NCBI GenBank assembly: GCA_031257715.1
Contig: JAIROE010000330.1
Span: 1 to 5,395, forward strand
Length of the DNA stretch: 5,395 nucleotides
Direction: 5' to 3'
Source of the DNA: Treponema sp.
Lineage (GTDB): Bacteria; Spirochaetota; Spirochaetia; Treponematales; Breznakiellaceae
The notes beneath the pieces were generated by a model that had not been told where the DNA came from, did no database searches, and saw only the letters and a list, made by a program, of their open reading frames with translations. The position numbers were made by a program, and so were the translations under genes. Of the stretch, positions 1 through 4,748 are shown piece after piece (the stretch's first letter is position 1; the number at the start of each line of letters is the position of its first letter).

Positions 1-665
1 ACGTTCTTGAGGCGGTGAGGACCAGCGTAAATCCCAAGGTGATAGACTGCCCGGACTCTTCCAAGGGGAAGCACACTATAGACGCCGTCGCCAAGGACGG
101 CATACAGCTTCAGGTCAAAGCGAGGGTAACCGTGCGCGCCAACATAGAACGCCTTGTCGGCGGCGCTACCGAAGAAACCATCATCGCCAGAGTAGGTGAA
201 GGAATCGTTACCACCATAGGTTCGTCGGAATCGTACAAGACGGTGCTGGAAAACCCCGACACCATTTCCAAGCGCGTCCTTGAAAAGGGCCTCGACGCGG
301 GAACCGCCTTTGAAATCCTGTCCATTGACATAGCCGACATCGACGTAGGGGCGAATGTCGGGGCCAAGCTTCAGGCGGATCAGGCCGAAGCGGACAAACG
401 GCGTTTCCAGGCCGAGGCCGAAAAGCGCAGGGCCGCCGCACAGGCCCGCGAACAGGAAATGATCGCGCTGGTTCAGGAAAACCGCGCCAAAGTAGTGCTG
501 GCCGAGGCGGAAATCCCCCTTGCCATTTCAGAAGCCTTCAGAAAAGGGAACCTGGGGATAATGGATTATTACCGCATGAAAAACATACAGGCCGATACAG
601 ACATGAGATCCTCCATAGGCGGCGAAGCGGCGGGAAAAGCCCCGGAAACGGGTCAGGTAAAATAA
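1..665 (+). CDS. floA: Flotillin-like protein FloA, 3' portion (5' end outside window)
   Basis: FloA is a bacterial flotillin-like, membrane-associated SPFH-related scaffold of functional membrane microdomains. The frame is open from base 3, giving 220 residues before TAA at 663-665. The GTG at 15 is an internal valine, because the preceding codons (V-L-E-A) continue the conserved FloA run into SVNPKVI. Recognisable FloA blocks include [51 protein letters not shown] and [11 protein letters not shown]. These are followed by an Ala/Glu/Arg-rich probable coiled coil, then [18 protein letters not shown] and [15 protein letters not shown] near the C-terminus. B. subtilis FloA has about 331 residues, so roughly the first third (the membrane-anchoring hairpin) lies upstream. 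Compared with the Bacillus protein as I remember it, about seven extra residues (SSKGKHT region) sit between NPKVIDCP and AVAKDGIQL. The family call is very secure. Function is taken from the family. An NfeD-like gene is often upstream, but that region is not visible here. Confidence 0.95.
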   Translation, partial: VLEAVRTSVNPKVIDCPDSSKGKHTIDAVAKDGIQLQVKARVTVRANIERLVGGATEETIIARVGEGIVTTIGSSESYKTVLENPDTISKRVLEKGLDAGTAFEILSIDIADIDVGANVGAKLQADQAEADKRRFQAEAEKRRAAAQAREQEMIALVQENRAKVVLAEAEIPLAISEAFRKGNLGIMDYYRMKNIQADTDMRSSIGGEAAGKAPETGQVK

Positions 666-1073
666 ATGCGGAATTTTATTTTTATTGTTGTCATCGCCAT
701 TTACGCGGTGGTATATATACTGCGGATTGCGCGAAAATCGCGGCCCAAGGCACCCCCGCGCCCGGTTTCACCGGGAGATCTGTTTCCTGGCCCGGACGAT
801 GATGATGAAAGGGATCTTCCTTCCGCCCGCGCGGAAGCGTATATGCCGCCTCCCGGCGAAACCGGAAGCATTCCGGCCGCCGGGACAAAACATCCGGCTG
901 ATTTTGTCCCGGTCAAACCCCCTGACATCGCGGTCCCCATTGCGCATACAGGAAAAACCGCCGCCCCCGCGTCAGGGGAAGAAATTTTCCAGCGGTTTGA
1001 AAAAATGCCGCCCCTTGCGCGGGCTTTTGTCCTGTCTGAAATAATAGGACAGCCGAAAGGGGCAACCCCCTAA
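666..1073 (+). CDS. Small single-pass membrane protein of unknown function, directly downstream of floA
   Basis: The 135-residue product is not assigned to a named family. Residues about 3-20 form a hydrophobic helix (IFIVVIAIYAVVYIL) followed by basic RIARKSRPK, the pattern of a single N-terminal membrane anchor with the rest in the cytoplasm. Residues about 25-110 are proline-, acid- and alanine-rich and probably disordered, with a DDDDERD acidic cluster. The last 25 residues (FEKMPPLARAFVLSEIIGQPKG) look like a short amphipathic helix. Tails ending in a similar SEI(I/L)GxP motif occur in other small bacterial membrane proteins that I recall, so this part is probably the functional one. The ATG follows the floA TAA with no gap, and the only SD-like bases (AGGT) lie inside the end of floA, so translation is probably coupled to FloA. 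A role alongside FloA at the membrane is inferred only from position. The reading frame is secure; the function is unknown. Confidence 0.8.
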   Translation: MRNFIFIVVIAIYAVVYILRIARKSRPKAPPRPVSPGDLFPGPDDDDERDLPSARAEAYMPPPGETGSIPAAGTKHPADFVPVKPPDIAVPIAHTGKTAAPASGEEIFQRFEKMPPLARAFVLSEIIGQPKGATP

Positions 1074-1104
1074 ACCGGGGGCGTGACGTTATCCGTCCTG
1101 TTTT
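1059..1104 (+). terminator. Possible hairpin at the end of the floA unit
   Basis: CCCCC (1066-1070) can pair with GGGGG (1077-1081) across a six-base loop that includes the stop codon. The same C run can instead pair with GGGG at 1059-1062. A short second stem, GACG (1085-1088) with CGTC (1094-1097), is followed by CTGTTTTA. The strong stem has no T tract directly after it on either strand, so this is a poor match to a standard intrinsic terminator. It sits where a shared terminator for the convergent floA unit and RRM gene would be expected, with only 29 bases between the two stops. Confidence 0.3.
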
Positions 1105-1393
1105 ACCAGTTGTTCCCGTAACCGCCGGCACCCCGATCCCGGCGGGGTTTATCCATGGCTTCGTTTACCCGAAGCTGCCGGCCTTCAAATTCGCGGCCGT
1201 TGGTCCCGGCTATCGCGGCTGAGGCTTCTTCGTCGGTGCTCATTTCGATAAAGCCGAATCCCTTGGAATTGCCAGTTTCACGATCAAAGATGATTTTGGC
1301 GGAGGCAACGCTGCCGAAGCCGGCGAAAAGATTCCGCAGACCATCCTCAGTTGTGTTGTAAGAAAGATTGCCGACATACAGTTTTTTGGCCAT
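1103..1393 (-). CDS. Small RRM-domain RNA-binding protein
   Basis: This is a 96-residue single-RRM protein of the glycine-rich RNA-binding type found in cyanobacteria, spirochaetes and some proteobacteria. RNP2 is LYVGNL (residues 5-10) and RNP1 is KGFGFIEM (44-51), with aromatics Tyr6, Phe47 and Phe49 in the RNA-stacking positions. The middle (TEDGLRNLFAGFGSVASAKI) and FEGRQLRVNEA follow the usual beta-alpha-beta fold. The tail is short and basic, then Gly/Asn/Tyr-rich (RRDRGAGGYGNNW). I chose the ATG at 1393 because RRM proteins of this class begin MxKKLYVGNL and a GAAGGAA ribosome-binding sequence lies about 9 bases upstream. An upstream in-frame extension to 1477 would add non-conserved sequence and has no support. 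Members of this family often respond to cold and bind single-stranded RNA. Cold response here is inferred from the family and from the long leader. Confidence 0.93.
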   Translation of the reverse strand: MAKKLYVGNLSYNTTEDGLRNLFAGFGSVASAKIIFDRETGNSKGFGFIEMSTDEEASAAIAGTNGREFEGRQLRVNEAMDKPRRDRGAGGYGNNW

Positions 1394-1422
1394 TGAGAAA
1401 AGTTCCTTCACCCGGATCAAAC

Positions 1423-1446
1423 AGGAGCTTTCGGGCTCCCGTTTTT
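1423..1446 (+). terminator. Hairpin with T5 tract on the plus strand, inside the RRM leader
   Basis: GGAGC (1424-1428) pairs with GCTCC (1435-1439). On the plus strand one extra U-G pair closes a UUCG tetraloop, and TTTTT follows at 1442-1446 after CG. This resembles a short intrinsic terminator for plus-strand transcription, which would stop read-through from the floA unit across the RRM gene. In the minus-strand transcript the same bases form a GGGAGC/GCUCCU stem with a CCGAAA loop about 20 bases ahead of the ribosome-binding site. That version has no U tract, so it would act as a leader hairpin. Which role applies cannot be decided from sequence. Confidence 0.4.
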
Positions 1447-1476
1447 GATTTAATGCGTCCGGGCACGCTATATTCA

Positions 1477-1496
1477 CGTCTGCATAACCGCAGACG
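1477..1496. repeat. Perfect 7-bp inverted repeat in the RRM leader
   Basis: CGTCTGC (1477-1483) and GCAGACG (1490-1496) are exact inverted copies separated by ATAACC. As RNA from the minus strand this is a stable hairpin with a GGUUAU loop, about 85-100 bases before the RRM start codon. It could be a leader stem or a DNA operator. There is no T tract on either side. Confidence 0.6.
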
Positions 1497-1509
1497 ACTC
1501 TAATCTCCC

Positions 1510-1528
1510 TTCGGGTACGAACCCCGAA
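1510..1528. repeat. 6-bp inverted repeat in the RRM leader
   Basis: TTCGGG (1510-1515) pairs with CCCGAA (1523-1528) across a seven-base loop. In the minus-strand transcript the loop reads GUUCGUA. It lies 13 bases from the next hairpin (1477-1496), so the two would be stacked neighbours in the leader. Confidence 0.5.
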
Positions 1529-1541
1529 AAGACAGAAGATG

Positions 1542-1607
1542 CTTATAAACTGATAAGGAAAAGATGAGACATGCGGAAGGCGAAAGCAGAATCCTTACAA
1601 CTGATAA
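1542..1607. repeat. Degenerate direct repeat in the RRM leader
   Basis: CTTATAAACTGATAA (1542-1556) and CTTACAACTGATAA (1594-1607) share an exact ACTGATAA core about 51 bases apart. On the minus strand each copy is followed by a short stretch ending TCTG and then a pyrimidine-rich run before CG (CTTTCG and CTTTTCG). This may be a duplicated protein-binding or RNA-binding site, possibly for the RRM protein itself. That function is only a suggestion. Confidence 0.4.
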
Positions 1608-1667
1608 AAAGCGAATGAAAAATCCGCCAAAATACAAAATACTCAAACAATTATCCTATTCCCCGTA

Positions 1668-1696
1668 ACAATATCGTAGTTTTACTTTCACGTCAA
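1668..1696 (-). promoter_or_regulatory. Sigma70-type promoter for the RRM gene
   Basis: Read on the minus strand, the -35 element is TTGACG (1696-1691; 5 of 6 consensus bases) and the -10 element is TATTGT (1673-1668; 4 of 6), with an ideal 17-base spacer. The predicted transcription start is near 1661. It lies just after the radA stop codon (1724-1726), and no convincing intrinsic terminator separates the two, so the RRM gene may receive both its own transcripts and read-through from radA. A weak inverted repeat, CAAGTG with CGCTTG around six T bases (1694-1711), overlaps the upstream edge of the -35 element. Confidence 0.6.
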
Positions 1697-1723
1697 GTGT
1701 TTTTTCGCTTGTAACGGCTATTT

Positions 1724-3133
1724 TCAGGCATTTTTTCCAAAAATCGCCTTCACGGCGGCCCGTATATCCGCGGCGCTTTTATCCGCCGCCGCCTGCGCCC
1801 CGGAGGCCGGATCGGTGTCTTCCGCCGGGGGACCTTCGGAAACGGGGCCCAAAAAAGAGACGAATCCCATATTCCGGGCGGTTTTGACCCGCCCGGAGAG
1901 CCGCCTCACGGGCCGTATTTCCCCGGTAAGGGAAAGCTCCCCGGCTATGGCCGTACCGCCCGGCAGGGGAAGGCCCGTCCGCGCGGAATACACGGCAAAA
2001 GCAAGGGCAAGTTCCACCCCCACGTCCTGTATGCGCATACCGCCCGCGACATTGACATACAGATCCTGATCGGAAAGCCTGAGGCCAAGGTGCTTTTCCA
2101 GTACGGCAGCGACCCGGGATACCCGGCCCGAATCGATCTTGTCCGAAAAAACCCGGCTCATCGCCCCTTTGGCCGGTACGGTCAGCGCCTGAATTTCCAC
2201 CAATATGGTTCTGGAACCTTCCAGAACCGCGGCCGTCGCCACCCCTGCGGGCAGGGCTCCTTCCCGTCGAACCAGAAAGAGAAGGCCCGTATCGTCAACC
2301 GCCTTGAGTCCCTTTTCGCCCATGGTAAAGATCCCCATCTCGTCAACCGATCCAAAACGGTTTTTCACGGCGCGGAGAAAACGGTTATCCCCGTCGCTGG
2401 CCGAAACGGCTCCCTCAAAATAAAGAACCGCATCTACCATGTGTTCCAGGGTTCTGGGCCCGGAGATGATCCCCTCCTTGGTCACATGGGCGGCAAGGAA
2501 CAGGGCGGCGTCGTGTTCCTTTATCCAGGAAACAAGCTCGAAAGAACAGAACTTCATCTGGTTTATCGTACCGGGAACCGGTCCGGCTTCATCGGTTTGA
2601 AGGGTCTGAACAGAATCGATCATAACGAGGACAGGCTTTACCGCATCAAGGATCTTCTCTATATCGGCAAGCTTTCCCGAACAGCAAATCTCTATCCTGC
2701 CCGTCCTTTCAACCCCGGAAGCGTCAAGTCCCATGCGGTCGGCCCTCATCCGTATCTGTCCGGCCGATTCCTCGCCTGAAACATAGAGGACGCGCCCTTT
2801 CGTTTCCGCAAGGGCGGCGATCTGCAAAAGCAGGGTGGACTTGCCTATACCCGGCTCACCTCCGACAAGAATCGCCGAACGCTTCATGATGCCGCCGCCC
2901 AGAACACGGTCCAGTTCCCTAATCCCGCTTCCCACGCGGCTTCCCTCCATGGGATCGACCGAGGAAAGGGGAAATGACCGGGGAAGCCCGCCGCCCGGCG
3001 CCGCCCCGGCACGTCCCGCCGCGGTTTCGACAAAGGTGTTCCACTCACCGCATTCAGGACAGCGGCCCAGCCATTTGGGCTCCTCATGATCGCAGGCGGT
3101 ACATCTGAAAACTTGTCCTTTCTGTTTTTTCAT
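1724..3133 (-). CDS. radA: DNA repair protein RadA (Sms)
   Basis: RadA is a RecA-like hexameric ATPase that promotes branch migration and processes recombination intermediates on DNA in the cytoplasm. The 469-residue product matches the usual length (E. coli about 460). Domains in order: an N-terminal C4 zinc finger with Cys11, Cys14, Cys25 and Cys28; a RecA-like core with Walker A GEPGIGKST (92-100) and Walker B VLVMID (168-173); the family signature HVTKEGIISGP and LEHMVDAVLYFEG; the RadA-specific KNRFG motif (257-261); and a C-terminal Lon-protease-like domain (about 285-430; VEIQALTVPAKG, DLYVNVAGGMRI, GELSLTGEIRPV) without a visible Ser-Lys protease dyad, as is normal for RadA. I chose ATG at 3133 over a TTG at 3142 because the protein then begins MKKQKGQVFRC. 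The upstream GGGTAA is also too close to the TTG to serve as its ribosome-binding site. It starts 9 bases after sdaA and is probably co-transcribed with it. All key residues are present. Confidence 0.97.
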   Translation of the reverse strand: MKKQKGQVFRCTACDHEEPKWLGRCPECGEWNTFVETAAGRAGAAPGGGLPRSFPLSSVDPMEGSRVGSGIRELDRVLGGGIMKRSAILVGGEPGIGKSTLLLQIAALAETKGRVLYVSGEESAGQIRMRADRMGLDASGVERTGRIEICCSGKLADIEKILDAVKPVLVMIDSVQTLQTDEAGPVPGTINQMKFCSFELVSWIKEHDAALFLAAHVTKEGIISGPRTLEHMVDAVLYFEGAVSASDGDNRFLRAVKNRFGSVDEMGIFTMGEKGLKAVDDTGLLFLVRREGALPAGVATAAVLEGSRTILVEIQALTVPAKGAMSRVFSDKIDSGRVSRVAAVLEKHLGLRLSDQDLYVNVAGGMRIQDVGVELALAFAVYSARTGLPLPGGTAIAGELSLTGEIRPVRRLSGRVKTARNMGFVSFLGPVSEGPPAEDTDPASGAQAAADKSAADIRAAVKAIFGKNA

Positions 3134-3142
3134 GGCTGTCAA

Positions 3143-4033
3143 TTACCCAAAAATCCGCTGTTTAAGCGCCAGAGCCGAGGGAGTTGACGCAAGGCCGCCC
3201 TGGGCGGTTTCCCGGAGACTTGAGGGAAGCGCTTCCCCCACTTCACGCATGGCGGCGATAACTTCGTCAACGGGGATGACGCTTTTGATGCCGGCAAGGG
3301 CCATGTCCGCCGCGGCTATGGCGCACATGATCCCTCCGGCGTTGCGCTTGACGCAGGGCACTTCCACAAGGCCCGCCACGGGATCGCAGACAAGGCCAAG
3401 CTGGTTCTTGAGGGCAATGGCGCAGGCGTGGCCGGCCGCCTCCGGGCTTCCGCCCGCAAGCTCCGTGAGGGCCCCCGCCGTAATGGCCGCGGCGCTGCCG
3501 CATTCGGCCTGACATCCCCCTTCGGCGCCTGAAATATAAGCCTCATTGGCGATAACCATGCCCAAAGCGCCCGCGGTAAAAAGGGACATGACCGCGTCTT
3601 CTTCAGACGAGCCCCGCTCTTCCATCATGGTAAGCACCGCGGCGGGCAGTATCCCGCAGGACCCCGCAGTCGGCGCGGCGACTATCCTTCCCATGGCGGC
3701 GTTGTACTCCGCGATGGCAATGGCACGGGCCAGCGCCTTCGCGCAAAAAGAGCCCGAAATGGCCGCCCCGCCGGCGGCGGACGTTCCGCCGCACGCATAA
3801 CGCATCATGCGAAAACCGTCGCCGCCTGAAAGGCCGCTTGCCGAGCGAAGCGTTTCACTGCCGCCCCCGGAAGCCGACTGCCGCATGACGGCAAGATTTT
3901 CCCTCATCATGGAAAAGAGCTCTTCCGCGTTCTTTTCCATGATTTCCGCCTGATCCGCGAGGACTATGTCGGAAATCCGTTTCCCCGCCTTCTCCGCTTC
4001 GCCCGAAAGCAGCGCGACCGAATGGTATTCCAT
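3143..4033 (-). CDS. sdaA: L-serine dehydratase, iron-sulfur-dependent, alpha subunit
   Basis: This is the catalytic subunit of the [4Fe-4S] L-serine deaminase, which converts L-serine to pyruvate and ammonia in the cytoplasm. At 296 residues it matches B. subtilis SdaAA (300) and resembles it throughout: SGLSGGD (66-72), NAAMGRIVAAPTAG (111-124), GAEGGCQAECGSA, LVCDPVAGLVEVPCVKRNA and the C-terminal RETAQGGLASTP. Cys174, Cys216 and Cys227 fall in the GGCQ, CDPV and VPC motifs that hold the cluster. Their spacing (42 and 11) equals that of Cys343, Cys385 and Cys396 in the Legionella single-chain enzyme as I recall it. Extra cysteines at 126 and 178 occur at positions where some homologues have Ala or Val. 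The ATG overlaps the sdaB stop by one base (TAATG), with AAGGA five bases upstream, indicating coupled translation. The enzyme is oxygen-sensitive by family, consistent with an anaerobe. The B. subtilis-style symbol would be sdaAA. Confidence 0.97.
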   Translation of the reverse strand: MEYHSVALLSGEAEKAGKRISDIVLADQAEIMEKNAEELFSMMRENLAVMRQSASGGGSETLRSASGLSGGDGFRMMRYACGGTSAAGGAAISGSFCAKALARAIAIAEYNAAMGRIVAAPTAGSCGILPAAVLTMMEERGSSEEDAVMSLFTAGALGMVIANEAYISGAEGGCQAECGSAAAITAGALTELAGGSPEAAGHACAIALKNQLGLVCDPVAGLVEVPCVKRNAGGIMCAIAAADMALAGIKSVIPVDEVIAAMREVGEALPSSLRETAQGGLASTPSALALKQRIFG

Positions 4034-4707
4034 TATTTTCCTTCGTTCTGATTGGCCCTGAGGTACACCAGGCTGTCTATGTGCGGCAGCGCCCGCAGTT
4101 TTTCCACGGTGTTCCTGTCCATGACCCCGTCAATCTCAACCGTCATGACCGCCTGAAATCCCCTGTGTGGACGGCTCAGCCTGAAGTTGCCTATGTTGAT
4201 CCCCGATTCCGCCATCACGGAAGCCACCGACGCTATCATACCGGGCATGTCCCTGTGCGCGATAATGAGGGTGTCGGAATTTCCGGTGAAGGCCGTCTCC
4301 ATTTCGTTGACGACCGTAATGAGTATGCCGCCTCCGCCGACGGAGGCCCCCTGTACAGCGCATTCCTTTCCGCTTTTTCCAAAAAGATGCAGGCGGGCCG
4401 TATTGGGATGGGCGCGGGGAATTTTTATTTCCGATAACTGAAAAACAAGATCCATCTCTTTTGCGAGAGAGAAGCTGTTCCGTATGCGCTCGTCATCGGG
4501 CAGGAGGCCCAAAATGCCCGCGACAAGGGCCCTGTCCGTGCCGTGGCCCCGGTAAGTCAGGGCAAAAGATCCGGCCAGAGCGATGTCCGCCCTCACCGGT
4601 TCCTCCCCCAGTATCTTCCGGCTTATCCTCCCCATGCGGACGGCTCCGGCGGTATGGGAGCTTGACGGGCCTATCATGACAGGTCCGATAATATCAAACA
4701 CATTCAC
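4033..4707 (-). CDS. sdaB: L-serine dehydratase, iron-sulfur-dependent, beta subunit (ACT domain)
   Basis: This is the regulatory and structural partner of the alpha subunit encoded next. Starting at GTG 4707 the protein has 224 residues and begins MNVFDIIGPVMIGPSSSHTAG, the standard opening of this family, with GPSSSHTAG at 13-21. GSFALTYRGHGTD and HPNTA (100-104) follow in the serine dehydratase beta domain. An ACT domain occupies about 145-216 (DTLIIAHRDMPGMIASVASVMAESGINIGNFRL), a fold that typically binds an amino acid, here presumably serine, to modulate activity. A TTG at 4725 would add six residues and is the main alternative start, with GTG 4701 a lesser one. None has a good ribosome-binding site, so the start is uncertain by a few codons. 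The gene leads the sdaB-sdaA-radA unit and is divergent from trkA. The B. subtilis-style symbol would be sdaAB. Confidence 0.95.
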   Translation of the reverse strand: MNVFDIIGPVMIGPSSSHTAGAVRMGRISRKILGEEPVRADIALAGSFALTYRGHGTDRALVAGILGLLPDDERIRNSFSLAKEMDLVFQLSEIKIPRAHPNTARLHLFGKSGKECAVQGASVGGGGILITVVNEMETAFTGNSDTLIIAHRDMPGMIASVASVMAESGINIGNFRLSRPHRGFQAVMTVEIDGVMDRNTVEKLRALPHIDSLVYLRANQNEGK

Positions 4708-4748
4708 ATGTTTACTATACCACAAATACCAGTATACTTACAGAAGTC
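4708..4748. promoter_or_regulatory. Divergent sdaB/trkA control region with overlapping promoter candidates
   Basis: Only about 41 bases separate the two starts. For trkA (plus), TTTACT (4711-4716), a 16-base spacer and TATACT (4733-4738) form a reasonable sigma70-type promoter with a start near 4745, leaving almost no leader before the ATG at 4749. For sdaB (minus), TATAGT (4719-4714) is a good -10 element with only a poor -35 (TGTAAG or CTGTAA), and would start transcription near the GTG at 4707. The 8-base palindrome AGTATACT (4731-4738) and two GGTAT copies nine bases apart on the minus strand add possible regulator sites. The -35 of one promoter overlaps the -10 of the other, so the two would compete for polymerase. 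Confidence 0.4.

Larger units (their letters stand above)
1394..1661 (-). promoter_or_regulatory. Predicted long structured 5' leader of the RRM gene
   Basis: From the predicted start near 1661 to the ATG at 1393, the transcript would carry about 268 untranslated bases, more A+T-rich than the genes on either side. It contains three inverted repeats (1477-1496, 1510-1528, 1423-1440) and a degenerate direct repeat around ACTGATAA (1542-1557 and 1594-1607), listed separately. On the minus strand it includes UUCCUU (within about 1554-1561), a perfect complement of the AAGGAA ribosome-binding sequence next to the start codon, so long-range occlusion is possible. Long folded leaders are known for cold-shock mRNAs such as E. 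coli cspA. Similarity here is architectural only, since I see no recognised cold-box or riboswitch consensus. No open reading frame in the stretch looks like a protein. Confidence 0.5.

Noticed and set aside
1028..1052. TGTCCT/AGGACA inverted repeat near the end of the small membrane protein gene
   Set aside because: It lies inside coding sequence, has a 12-base loop and no T tract. It is probably chance.
1394..1477. N-terminal extension of the RRM protein by 28 residues
   Set aside because: The added residues are unlike any RRM leader peptide, the family begins at MxKKLYVGNL, and a good ribosome-binding sequence precedes the ATG at 1393.
1505..1530. T-arm-like sequence (GGTTCGTACCC on the minus strand) suggesting a tRNA or tmRNA end
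   Set aside because: The stem and loop register does not fit a T arm, and no acceptor stem, D arm, anticodon arm or tmRNA-like 5' end is found nearby.
1694..1711. CAAGTG-TTTTTT-CGCTTG inverted repeat as a radA terminator
   Set aside because: On the radA-sense strand the stem has an A-C mismatch, the loop is A-rich and no U tract follows, so it does not look like an intrinsic terminator.
2090..2779. A 229-residue open frame on the plus strand inside radA
   Set aside because: It lies entirely antisense to a well-conserved gene, has no recognisable domain or ribosome-binding site, and is explained by the high G+C codon use of radA.
3132..3512. Plus-strand open frame antisense to sdaA
   Set aside because: Its Ala/Ser/Pro/Met-rich composition is typical of a reverse-complement shadow. 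The conserved alpha-subunit motifs lie on the minus strand.
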